Below, in pieces: positions 40,706 through 49,272 of a stretch of DNA of 53,893 nt (its first letter is position 1; each line of letters starts with the position of its first letter). Position numbers and translations under genes: made by a program. The notes below the pieces were generated by a model that made no database searches, had not been told where the DNA came from, and saw only the letters and a program-made list of their open reading frames with translations. The stretch is taken from positions 1 to 53,893 of the forward strand of contig NZ_QEST01000156.1 in the NCBI RefSeq assembly GCF_003311645.1, written 5' to 3'. The DNA is from Streptomyces sp. PT12 (GTDB lineage: Bacteria > Actinomycetota > Actinomycetes > Streptomycetales > Streptomycetaceae).

Positions 40706-42137
40706 GGGGCCCCGCCGCCTCGGGGGCGCGAGGCGCGGCGGGAACGGACGGCGCGGGCGCCGGGGCGCGGGGCGCTGGGCGGCGCGCGGTGAACGCCACG
40801 GGCAGCGCGTCCAGATGGCGCGCCCAGGTGGACGCCGACCACGTCAGCTCGTCGGGCTCCACCGCGAGCCGCACGTCGGGCAGCCGCCCGAGCAGCGCGT
40901 CGATCGCGGCCACGGCGATGGCCCGCCCGATGTCCCCTCCCGGGCACTCGTGCGGGCCACCGGCGAAGGCCAGGTGCGAGCGGTTCCCGCGCATCGGCGC
41001 GCCTGGACCCGATCGGATCCGCGGGTCGGCGTTGGCCGCCGCCAGGCCGAGGAGTAAGACGTCGCCCGCGTGGATGCGCTGCCCGCCCAGCTCGAGGTCC
41101 TGCGTCGCGAAGCCGCCGGGGCACACCGAGATCGGCGGCTCGTCCCACAGGACCTGCTCCACGGCCCCCGGCAGCGTGATCCGGCCGCCGAACAGCGAGC
41201 CGCGCAGCGGGGGACGGGCCAGGACGGCGCGCAGGGTGTTGACAACGAGGTTGGTGGTGGACTCGTTCGCCGCGACCAGCACGAGCCGCAGCTGGTGGAC
41301 CACCTCGTCGTCGGTCAGGTCGGCCGGGTGCGCGATCAGCCAGGACGCCAGGTCGTGCCCAGGCGCGGCGTGCTTGTGCTCGACGGTGGCGCGCAGCACG
41401 CCGTGGATGTGCCGGTCGCTCGCCACCGCGTCCTGGGCGCCCAGGAGCAGCAGGCGCCCGGCCTCGACGAGCGCGGGGCCCTCGTCCCGCGGCAGCCCGA
41501 GCACGTCCGTGAGCGTCAGCATGGGCAGCCGCCTGGCGTACCGGGACAGCAGCTCCGCGTGGCCATCCCCGGCGAAGCCGTCGATCAGCCGGTCCGCGTG
41601 CCGCCCCACCAGGCGGCGCAGCCCGCGCCGGTCGAAGCGCCGCAGGCTCTCGTTGACCGCGGCGCGCAGCCGCTGGTGCTCGGCGCCGTCCTGGTGCGCG
41701 CAGTCGGGGCCCCACGCCAGCACGGGCGCGAGGGGCGACCGCGGCCCGACCCTGCCCTCGCGCCACGCGGTCCACAGGCGGCCGTCGCGGCTGAACCGCC
41801 TGGGGTTGCGCGTCACCTGAAGCACCTCGTGGTACCCGACGACCAGCCACGCGGGCTCGTCGCCTTCGAGCAGCACCGGCACCACGGGCCCGTGCTCGGC
41901 GCGCAGCCGCTCGAACAGCGCGGCGGGATCGGCCGCCACGGCCGGTCCGTTGAGCCGGGTGATGCCACCGGGCCCGAGCCACGCGCCCTGGCACCCTGGG
42001 CGCTCGGCCGCGGGCCGCTCGGACCCCGGCCCCTGGTCCTCGGGCAACGGGTCCTCGGGCAACGGGTCCTCGGGCAACGGGTCCTCGGGCAATGGGTCCT
42101 CGGGCAGCCGGGCCGGTTCTGACGAGGTGGAACACAC
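40629..42137 (-). CDS. Cytochrome P450 lacking the ExxR motif (CYP157-like)
   Basis: 502 aa. GTG 42137 has AAGGAGG 7 nt upstream. The heme-Cys loop is intact (AFAGGPHECPGG, Cys 398) and the I-helix reads VLVAANESTTNLV. The K-helix, however, reads AVEQVLWDEPP where EExLRxxPP is expected, so both Glu and Arg of ExxR are changed (EQVLW, 327-331). Streptomyces CYP157 enzymes, found with conservons, are known to have EQSLW there, and this protein fits that family. The N-terminus carries LPEDP repeats. It follows a conservon-type kinase after 38 bp. Confidence 0.85.
   Translation of the reverse strand: MCSTSSEPARLPEDPLPEDPLPEDPLPEDPLPEDQGPGSERPAAERPGCQGAWLGPGGITRLNGPAVAADPAALFERLRAEHGPVVPVLLEGDEPAWLVVGYHEVLQVTRNPRRFSRDGRLWTAWREGRVGPRSPLAPVLAWGPDCAHQDGAEHQRLRAAVNESLRRFDRRGLRRLVGRHADRLIDGFAGDGHAELLSRYARRLPMLTLTDVLGLPRDEGPALVEAGRLLLLGAQDAVASDRHIHGVLRATVEHKHAAPGHDLASWLIAHPADLTDDEVVHQLRLVLVAANESTTNLVVNTLRAVLARPPLRGSLFGGRITLPGAVEQVLWDEPPISVCPGGFATQDLELGGQRIHAGDVLLLGLAAANADPRIRSGPGAPMRGNRSHLAFAGGPHECPGGDIGRAIAVAAIDALLGRLPDVRLAVEPDELTWSASTWARHLDALPVAFTARRPAPRAPAPAPSVPAAPRAPEAAGPLRPPPAFHRRVARAGRAAFARLLGR
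42036..42110. repeat. Five 15-bp tandem repeats in the P450 5' end
   Basis: GTCCTCGGGCAACGG repeated from 42036 to 42110 (last two copies diverged). On the minus strand it encodes five LPEDP units at the P450 N-terminus, ahead of the conserved fold. Confidence 0.9.
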
Positions 42138-42175
42138 GGGTCGGCCTCCTTGAAGGGGTCGGGGGTCGGGTGGGG

Positions 42176-43450
42176 TCAGAGCCGCTGCGGCCCGCCGATC
42201 CTGGGCCCCGGCGGGCGCTTGCGCCGGGGCAGCCCGCTGGCCGTGCGCCCTTCGGCGCCACCTGGGCGCTCGCCGGGGCCCGCGGGGCCCGGTGGCCAGG
42301 GCACGAACGGGCTCGGCCTGGCGTACGTCGGCCAGCCCGTGGGGGGCGGGACCGTGAACAGCTCGTCCGGCAGGAACACCACCGCCCGCACCCCGGCCCC
42401 CGTCGAGGGGCGCAGCGAGATCCGCGCCCCGTGGTGCGCGGCCAGGATGCCCGCGACGCGCAGCCCGATCCTCGCCGTCTCGCCGAGGTCCATCACGTCG
42501 ATGCCGTCCACGCCCTGCCGCAGCAGCGCCTCGGCGCGCTCGGTGGCCTCGGGGGTCAGGCCGCTTCCGCAGTCCTCGATGGACACCTCGATGCCGTGCG
42601 CCACCTCCTGGGCGTTCATCACGACCTTGGTGTTCGGCGGGGAGAACCGCGTGGCGTTGTCGAGCAGCTCGGCCATCATGAGCATCAGCGACTCGGCCGC
42701 CTCGCCCACCACCGCCGCCTCCACCACATGGTGCTGCGTCACGCGCGCGTACTCGGTGATCGGGCCCGAGCCCGCGCGCAGCACGTCCGCCAGCGGGACG
42801 GGCGCCCGCCTGCGGCGCAGCGGGGCGCCGCCGCCCAGGACGGCGAGCGCGGTGGCGTGGCGGCCCGCGACGTTCACGCCGTGCTCGACCTCCATCAGCT
42901 CGCCCATCAGCTCGGGGCTGTCGTGGCGGAACTGCATCGCGCCGACGCGGTGCTGGAGCCGGTGGATCTCGGACTGGATGCGGCCCGCGACGTTGACGAT
43001 GGCCCGCTTCCCCGAGTCGCGTTGCAGCTCCTTCTCGCGGGCCATGTCCACGAGCGCGAACAGCAGCGTCTCGTGCGCGGCGCTGACCCGGACGTCGGAG
43101 AACGGGCCCGGCGCCAACGGCGGCGGCACGTCTCCCTCCACCTCGCCGTCGCGCAGCCGCCTCAGCAGGGGCGGCACCACGTCGTAGACCAGCGTGGCGG
43201 TGTCGTCGGCCTGCTGGTCGAGCCGCTCGCCGAGCGCGGCGACGAGCCTGCCGCGCCGGGCGGTCTCGCCCGCCAGGACGCCCACCGCGAGCGTGGCCGC
43301 GGCGCCGCAGCCGAGCACGGCGGGCCGCGCGCCCTCGGCGACGAGCAGCGCCGCCGCCACGGCGAGCAGCCCCACCAGGGCGGGCGCGGCGGCCCACCGT
43401 CCCGTTGAGGTGGCCCCGCGGTGGTCTCTCGGTAAGGGTTCGGCATGCAC
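42176..43450 (-). CDS. Conservon-type sensor histidine kinase (CvnA-like)
   Basis: 424 aa. GTG 43450 has GAGGA 7 nt upstream. Two N-terminal hydrophobic helices (residues about 18-65), a helical region with ELMEVEHGVNVAGRHATALAV (CvnA-like conserved His), then an ATPase domain: MAELLDNATRFSPPN (N box) and VSIEDCGSGL (G1 box). The C-terminus is Pro-rich. CvnA proteins normally stand at the head of cvnA-B-C-D operons with a Roadblock protein, a DUF742 protein and a small GTPase. Here the P450 follows directly and none of those is present. Confidence 0.82.
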   Translation of the reverse strand: MHAEPLPRDHRGATSTGRWAAAPALVGLLAVAAALLVAEGARPAVLGCGAAATLAVGVLAGETARRGRLVAALGERLDQQADDTATLVYDVVPPLLRRLRDGEVEGDVPPPLAPGPFSDVRVSAAHETLLFALVDMAREKELQRDSGKRAIVNVAGRIQSEIHRLQHRVGAMQFRHDSPELMGELMEVEHGVNVAGRHATALAVLGGGAPLRRRRAPVPLADVLRAGSGPITEYARVTQHHVVEAAVVGEAAESLMLMMAELLDNATRFSPPNTKVVMNAQEVAHGIEVSIEDCGSGLTPEATERAEALLRQGVDGIDVMDLGETARIGLRVAGILAAHHGARISLRPSTGAGVRAVVFLPDELFTVPPPTGWPTYARPSPFVPWPPGPAGPGERPGGAEGRTASGLPRRKRPPGPRIGGPQRL

Positions 43451-43771
43451 GATGGGTCCTCACTGGCTCGGCAACGGGCCTTGGCGCACGCGTCGGCGAC
43501 GAGCCGTGACGGCGTCAACTCGCTCTGTGAGAGGGAGAGTAGAGCGCGCCGAAGGCATACCGCAGGCGGTTGCCCCAACGTCCTCCGAACGAGGGGCGCC
43601 GAGGGCCCCGGCGCGGCTGGGCCGGTGCGCCGCGGGTGCCCCACAATGGAGCCGGGCCGTCGCGGTCGCGTATGCGCAACGCGGCGGAAATCCTGTGATG
43701 GGATGCTCTTCGAGCCCCGCAGGACCCCGCGGGCGGGGGAAGAGCCGTCTGACCAGCGAGGATGGGTGGAA
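43451..43771. other. Intergenic region between the kinase and glnA2
   Basis: 321 bp with no gene I can support. It contains the divergent promoter regions. There is a CGAGGGGCGCCGAGGGCCCC stretch and CCCCGCGGGCGGGG near glnA2, but no clear operator. Confidence 0.5.
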
Positions 43772-45133
43772 ATGGAGAAGCAGCAGGAGTTCGTGCTCCG
43801 CACGCTGGAGGAGCGGGACATCCGCTTCGTCCGGCTGTGGTTCACCGATGTGCTGGGCTTTCTCAAGTCCGTCGCCGTGGCCCCCGCCGAGCTCGAGCAG
43901 GCATTCGAGGAGGGGATCGGCTTCGACGGCTCGGCCATCGAGGGATTCGCCCGTGTGCACGAGTCCGACATGATCGCCAAGCCCGCCCCGAGCACGTTCC
44001 AGATACTGCCCTGGCGCGCCGAATCCCCCGGCACCGCACGGATGTTCTGCGACATCCTGATGCCCGACGGCTCCCCCTCGTACGCCGACCCGCGCTATGT
44101 GCTCAAGCGCGCCCTCGCCAAGTCGTCCGACCTGGGCTTCACCTTCTACACCCACCCCGAGATCGAGTTCTTCCTGCTGGACTCCAAGCCGGTCGACGGC
44201 ACCAGGCCCGTGCCCGCCGACACCTCCGGATACTTCGACCACACCCCGCAGGCCGTGGGCATGGACTTCCGCCGCCAGGCCATCACGATGCTGGAGTCCA
44301 TGGGGATCTCCGTGGAGTTCTCCCACCACGAGGGCGCCCCAGGCCAGCAGGAGATCGACCTGCGGTACGCCGACGCGCTCTCCACCGCGGACAACATCAT
44401 GACGTTCCGCCTGGTGATGAAGCAGGTGGCGCTTGAGCAGGGCGTGCAGGCGACGTTCATGCCCAAGCCGTTCTCGGAGTACCCGGGCTCCGGCATGCAC
44501 ACCCACCTGTCGCTCTTCGAGGGCGACCGCAACGCCTTCCACGAGACCGGCGCCGACTACCGGCTCTCCAAGATCGGCCGCTCGTTCATCGCCGGGCTGC
44601 TCAGGCACGCGGGCGAGATCTCCGCCGTCACCAACCAGTGGGTCAACTCCTACAAGCGCATCTGGGGCGGCACCCAGCGCACCGCGGGCGCGGGCGGCGA
44701 GGCGCCCTCGTACATCTGCTGGGGCCACAACAACCGCTCCGCGCTGATCCGCGTGCCCATGTACAAGCCGGGCAAGACCGGCTCGACCCGCATCGAGGTC
44801 CGCTCCCTGGACTCCGGCGCCAACCCCTACCTGGCCTATGCGGTGCTGCTCGCCGCGGGCCTCAAGGGTGTCGAGGAGGGGTACGAGCTGCCGCCCGGCG
44901 CCGAGGACGACGTCTGGGCGCTGAGCGACCGCGAACGCCGGGCCCTGGGCATCGAGCCCCTTCCGCAGAACCTCGGCGAGGCGATCAACCTCATGCAGCA
45001 CAGCGAGCTGGTCGCCGAGACGCTGGGCGAGCACGTCTTCGACTTCTTCCTGCGCAACAAGCGGCAGGAGTGGGAGGAGTACCGGAGCGAGGTCACGGCG
45101 TTCGAGCTGCGGAAGAACCTGCCCGTGCTGTGA
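43772..45133 (+). CDS. glnA2: Type I glutamine synthetase-like protein (GlnA2 type)
   Basis: 453 aa, the length of actinobacterial GlnA2. GS motifs are GFDGSAIEGFARVHESDM, HPEIEFFL, HHEGAPGQQEIDLRYADAL, GSGMHTHLSLFEG and KTGSTRIEVRSLDSGANPYL. YELPP sits where adenylylated GSs have YDLPP. In S. coelicolor the protein called GlnA2 has been described as a gamma-glutamylpolyamine synthetase rather than the main GS, which may apply here. ATG 43772 follows GGATGGGTGGAA. It is directly upstream of glnE. Confidence 0.88.
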   Translation: MEKQQEFVLRTLEERDIRFVRLWFTDVLGFLKSVAVAPAELEQAFEEGIGFDGSAIEGFARVHESDMIAKPAPSTFQILPWRAESPGTARMFCDILMPDGSPSYADPRYVLKRALAKSSDLGFTFYTHPEIEFFLLDSKPVDGTRPVPADTSGYFDHTPQAVGMDFRRQAITMLESMGISVEFSHHEGAPGQQEIDLRYADALSTADNIMTFRLVMKQVALEQGVQATFMPKPFSEYPGSGMHTHLSLFEGDRNAFHETGADYRLSKIGRSFIAGLLRHAGEISAVTNQWVNSYKRIWGGTQRTAGAGGEAPSYICWGHNNRSALIRVPMYKPGKTGSTRIEVRSLDSGANPYLAYAVLLAAGLKGVEEGYELPPGAEDDVWALSDRERRALGIEPLPQNLGEAINLMQHSELVAETLGEHVFDFFLRNKRQEWEEYRSEVTAFELRKNLPVL

Positions 45134-45159
45134 CCCGGGGTCGCTAGGCTTCCTGGGAC

Positions 45160-45216
45160 GGATCAGCCTGGGACACGGATCAGCCTGGGACACGGATCAG
45201 CCTGGGACACGGATCA
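45160..45216. repeat. 17-bp tandem repeats between glnA2 and glnE
   Basis: GGATCAGCCTGGGACAC occurs at 45160, 45177 and 45194, with a partial fourth copy. It fills the glnA2-glnE gap just before the glnE ribosome site (GGAGGGG). Confidence 0.9.
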
Positions 45217-45235
45217 GTGCGGAGGGGACGACAGC

Positions 45236-48220
45236 GTGCCGTTGGGCGGGCGGCGGGACAGCCGATTCGGGCAGCTGCTGCGGCGGGGGTTCACCGACCC
45301 CAGCGGCGCGGAGCGGCTGCTGGACGCGCCCGCGCTGCGTTCGGCCGCCGCCGACGGGATGCTGCTCGACGCGCTCGCCGCCACGGCGGACCCCGACGCG
45401 GCCCTCGGCGCCCTGGTCAGGCTGGCCGAGGCCCAGTCCGACGGCGAGCGGGCCGCGTTCCTCGACACCCTGCTGGCCGCCAAGCCGCTGCGGGACCGGC
45501 TGCTCGCCGTGCTCGGCGCCTCCGACGGGCTCGCCGACCACCTTGTCCGCCACCCCACCGAGTGGCGGGCGCTCGTCGCGTTCGAGAGGGCCGATCTCCA
45601 CCCGGGCACCGAGGAGTTCGAGGCGGCCCTCGCGGGCGCCGCCGACCCCGACGGGCTGCGCGTCGCCTACTACCGCGCCCTGCTGACCATCGCCGCGCGC
45701 GACATCACCGGCACCACCGGCGTCGCCGAGACCGCCGCCGAGCTGGCCGACCTGGCCACCGCCACGCTCCGCGCCGCCCTGCGGATCGCCGCCGCCGCGG
45801 CCCCCGACGACGCCGCCGCGTGCCGCCTCGCCGTCATCGGGATGGGCAAGTGCGGGGGCCGCGAGCTGAACTACGTCTCCGACGTGGACGTCATCTTCGT
45901 CGCCGAGCCCGCCGAGGGCGCCGACGAGGGCCCCGCGCTCCAGGCCGCCACGCGCCTGGCCGCCCACCTCATGCGGATCTGCTCGGACACCACGGCCGAG
46001 GGCACCATCTGGCCCGTGGACGCCAACCTCCGCCCCGAGGGCAGGAACGGCCCCCTGGTCCGCACCCTCGTGAGCCACCTGGCGTACTACCGGCGCTGGG
46101 CGAAGACCTGGGAGTTCCAGGCGCTGCTCAAGGCCCGCCCCGTCGCGGGCGACGCGGCGCTCGGCGCGGAGTACGCCGCCGCCGTGGCCCCGCTCGTGTG
46201 GCAGGCCGTCGAACGCGAGAACTTCGTGCCCGACGTGCAGCGCATGCGCCGTCGCGTGGAGAGCTCCATCCCCGCGGCCCAGGCGGAGCGCGAGCTGAAG
46301 CTGGGCCCCGGCGGCCTGCGCGACGTCGAGTTCGCCGTTCAGCTCCTCCAGCTCGTCCATGGCCGCACCGACGCCGAGCTGCGCCGCGCCAGCACCCTGG
46401 ACGCGCTGGCCGCGCTCGCCGCTGGCGGCTATGTCGGCCGCCAGGACGCGGCGTCGCTCGACGCCTCCTACCGCTTCCTGCGCACCGTCGAGCACCGCAT
46501 CCAGCTGCGCCGCCTGCGCCGCACCCATCTGATGCCCACCGACGAGGCCGAGCTGCGCAGCCTGGGGCGCTCGCTCGGCTTCACCGTCGAGCCCGTCAAG
46601 GAGCTGACCGCCGCCTGGCGCCGCCACACCGCGGGCGTCCGCCGCCTGCACGAGAAGCTGTTCTACCGGCCGCTGCTCGACGCCGTCGCCCGCCTCGACG
46701 CGGGGCAGCTGCGGCTCGGCCAGGACGCCGCGAAGGAGCGGCTTGTCGCCCTCGGCTTCGCCGACCCGGGCGCCGCCCTGCGCCACCTCTCCGCGCTCGC
46801 CTCGGGCGTCACCCGCAAGGCCGCCATCCAACGCACGCTGCTGCCCGTCCTCATGGCCAGCTTCGCCGACTCGGCCGACCCCGACTCCGGGCTGCTCAAC
46901 TTCCGCAAGGTGTCCGACGCGCTGGGCACCAGCCCCTGGTATCTGCGGCTGCTGCGCGACGAGGGCGCCGCCGCCGAGAACCTCGCGCGCGTCCTGTCCG
47001 CCGGGCGCCTGGCCCCCGACCTGCTGCTGCGCGCCCCCGAGGCCGTCGCCCTGCTGGGCGCGGCCGAGGGCCTTCGGCCCCGCCCGCCCGCCGCGCTCGC
47101 CCAGGAGATCAGGGCCGCCGTGGGCCGCGCCGAGAGCGCCGAGAGCGCCGTCGCGGTGGCCCGGGGGGTGCGCCGCCGCGAGCTGTTCCGCACCGCCGCC
47201 GCCGACATCGTCGGCGCCTACGCCCCCGGCGAGGCCCCGGCCGAGGCGCCGGGCCCTGCCCTCGACCGCGTCGGCTCCGCCCTCACGGCGCTCAACGCCG
47301 CCACCCTCGCGGGCGCCCTCGCCGCCGCCACGGCCGCCATCGGCCAGGACCCGCCGCCCGCCAGGCTCGCCGTCATCGCCATGGGCCGCTTCGGCGGGCA
47401 CGAGCTGAGCTATGGCTCGGACGCCGACGTCCTCTTCGTCCACGAGCCCGCCGAGGGCGCCGACGAGCGCGCCGCCGCCGAGGCCGCGTCGGCCATCGCC
47501 CACGAGATGATCCGGCTGCTCCAGCTCCCCAGCATCGACCCGCCCCTGCTGGTCGACACGCATCTGCGCCCCGAGGGCAGGAACGGCCCGCTGGTCCGCT
47601 CGCTCACCAGCTACGCCGCCTACTACCGCCGCTGGTCGCTCGGGTGGGAGAGCCAGGCGCTGCTGCGCGCCGAGCCGGTGGCGGGCGACGCGGACCTCGG
47701 CCGCGCGTTCACCGAGCTGATCGACCCGCTGCGCTATCCCGCGGGCGGCATCGGCCAGGACGCGATCCGCGAGATCAGGCGGCTCAAGGCCAGGATGGAG
47801 GCCGAACGCCTGCCGCGCGGCGCCGACCCCACCCTGCACACCAAGCTGGGCCGCGGCGGGCTCAGCGACGTCGAGTGGACCGTTCAGCTGCTCCAGCTGC
47901 GCCATGCCCACGAGGTGGCGGCGCTGCGCACGACCCGCACCCGGGGGGCGCTCGCCGCAGCGGTGGGCGCGGGGCTGCTGGACGCGGAGGACGCCGAGGT
48001 GCTCGACGAGGCGTGGGTGCTGGCCTCGCGCGTGCGGAACGCCGTGATGCTGGTGCGCGCGCGCCCGCAGGACACGTTCCCGGCCGACGCCCGCGAATCG
48101 GCGGCCGTGGCGCGCTATCTGGGGTACGAGCCGGGGACGGTCGGGCGGATGCTCGACGACTACCGGCGCACGACGCGCCGCGCCCGCACGGTCGTCGAGC
48201 GGCTGTTCTACGAGGGTTGA
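45236..48220 (+). CDS. glnE: Glutamine synthetase adenylyltransferase/deadenylyltransferase
   Basis: 994 aa. Two nucleotidyltransferase domains are visible: the first with GMGKCGGRELNYVSDVDVIF near residue 200, the second with AMGRFGGHELSYGSDADVLF near residue 714. Each has the GGxE(x)4SDxD metal site. Each is followed by a helical domain (LGPGGLRDVEFAVQLLQLVH; LGRGGLSDVEWTVQLLQLRH). The enzyme adenylylates and deadenylylates GS in response to nitrogen status. Start GTG 45236 after GGAGGGG; length is normal. Confidence 0.95.
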   Translation: MPLGGRRDSRFGQLLRRGFTDPSGAERLLDAPALRSAAADGMLLDALAATADPDAALGALVRLAEAQSDGERAAFLDTLLAAKPLRDRLLAVLGASDGLADHLVRHPTEWRALVAFERADLHPGTEEFEAALAGAADPDGLRVAYYRALLTIAARDITGTTGVAETAAELADLATATLRAALRIAAAAAPDDAAACRLAVIGMGKCGGRELNYVSDVDVIFVAEPAEGADEGPALQAATRLAAHLMRICSDTTAEGTIWPVDANLRPEGRNGPLVRTLVSHLAYYRRWAKTWEFQALLKARPVAGDAALGAEYAAAVAPLVWQAVERENFVPDVQRMRRRVESSIPAAQAERELKLGPGGLRDVEFAVQLLQLVHGRTDAELRRASTLDALAALAAGGYVGRQDAASLDASYRFLRTVEHRIQLRRLRRTHLMPTDEAELRSLGRSLGFTVEPVKELTAAWRRHTAGVRRLHEKLFYRPLLDAVARLDAGQLRLGQDAAKERLVALGFADPGAALRHLSALASGVTRKAAIQRTLLPVLMASFADSADPDSGLLNFRKVSDALGTSPWYLRLLRDEGAAAENLARVLSAGRLAPDLLLRAPEAVALLGAAEGLRPRPPAALAQEIRAAVGRAESAESAVAVARGVRRRELFRTAAADIVGAYAPGEAPAEAPGPALDRVGSALTALNAATLAGALAAATAAIGQDPPPARLAVIAMGRFGGHELSYGSDADVLFVHEPAEGADERAAAEAASAIAHEMIRLLQLPSIDPPLLVDTHLRPEGRNGPLVRSLTSYAAYYRRWSLGWESQALLRAEPVAGDADLGRAFTELIDPLRYPAGGIGQDAIREIRRLKARMEAERLPRGADPTLHTKLGRGGLSDVEWTVQLLQLRHAHEVAALRTTRTRGALAAAVGAGLLDAEDAEVLDEAWVLASRVRNAVMLVRARPQDTFPADARESAAVARYLGYEPGTVGRMLDDYRRTTRRARTVVERLFYEG

Positions 48221-48271
48221 CGCCCGCGAGGGTTGACGCCTGCGAGGGGCGGCGTCTGCGAGGGGCGGCGT

Positions 48272-49135
48272 CTACGAGGGCGCGGGCGCCTTCTCCTCCG
48301 GCACCTTGCGCGGCAGCCGGTAGCACAGCCTGCCGTACCACAGGTAGGCCACCGCGAACCCGAAGGCCAGGCAGACCATGCCGCCCACCGCGTCGAGCCA
48401 GAAGTGGTTCGCCGTGGCCATGATGACCACAAGGGTGAGCACGGGGTAGAGCACGCCCAGGAGCTTCACCCACAGCGGCCCGGCCAGCACGGCGATGGTG
48501 ATGCCGCACCACAGCGACCAGCCGATGTGCATCGACGGCATCGCGGCGTACTGGTTCGACACGGAGGCCATCGCGCTGCCCTCGGCGGACAGCGATCCCC
48601 AGGTATGGTGAACGGCCGCGGTGTCGATGAAGTTCATGCCCTCCATCAGGCGGGGCGGGGCCAGCGGGTAGAAGTAGTACCCGAGCAGGGCGACGGTCGT
48701 GGTGGCGAACAGCACCAGGCGCGTCGCCCCGTACCGGCCGGGGTGGCTGCGGAAGACCCAGACCAGCACGACGATCGTGACGATGAAGTGCAGCGTCGCG
48801 TAGTAGTAGTTCATCGCGACGATGAGCCAGGTGACATCGGCGGCCGCGTGGTTGAGCCCCAGCTCGAAGTCGAGGCCGAGGGAGCCCTGGAGCTCCCAGA
48901 TCCAGCGGGCGTGGGACTGCGCCTGGTCCTCGCGGAGGGGGGCGGCGTTGCGGATCATCGAGTAGATCAGGTAGCTGATGGCGATGAGCATCAGCTCGAA
49001 CCAGACCCTGGGCCGTCGAGGGCGCCGCAGCGAGCCGAGGCGTCTCGGGGGTGCCGCACCGTTGTCGCGGTCGGTCACGGGTCGTGCCGGATCCACTCGC
49101 TTCACTTTCGAACTGACGCTGGTTGTTGCCCCCAT
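48272..49135 (-). CDS. PAP2-superfamily membrane phosphatase / phosphotransferase
   Basis: 287 aa with about six helices. The PAP2/AUR1-like signature is YPLAPPRLMEGMNFID, then AAMPSMHIGWSLW (catalytic SxH), then TANHFWLDAVGG (His/Asp). Such proteins dephosphorylate lipid phosphates or transfer phosphoinositol groups at the outer membrane face. ATG 49135; convergent with glnE. Confidence 0.85.
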   Translation of the reverse strand: MGATTSVSSKVKRVDPARPVTDRDNGAAPPRRLGSLRRPRRPRVWFELMLIAISYLIYSMIRNAAPLREDQAQSHARWIWELQGSLGLDFELGLNHAAADVTWLIVAMNYYYATLHFIVTIVVLVWVFRSHPGRYGATRLVLFATTTVALLGYYFYPLAPPRLMEGMNFIDTAAVHHTWGSLSAEGSAMASVSNQYAAMPSMHIGWSLWCGITIAVLAGPLWVKLLGVLYPVLTLVVIMATANHFWLDAVGGMVCLAFGFAVAYLWYGRLCYRLPRKVPEEKAPAPS

Positions 49136-49272
49136 GGGCGAACAGTTTGCCAGAGGACTGACACCGGCCCGATCATCCTCCGGTCTGGTCTTCGCCCCGG
49201 GCCCCTCATCCGCGCGGCGGACGGCACCGGCTCACCCCCGAGGGGAAACCCCCGAGGTCACGCGCCTCCCGG

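Noticed and set aside
40629-43463. A 944-codon minus-strand frame starting opposite the kinase
   Set aside because: Only the P450 part (from 42137) is conserved; the rest is shadow of the kinase gene.
45197-47911. A 904-codon minus-strand frame opposite glnE
   Set aside because: Low-complexity Gly/Arg/Ala shadow of glnE, whose own motifs are intact. High GC keeps the opposite frame open.
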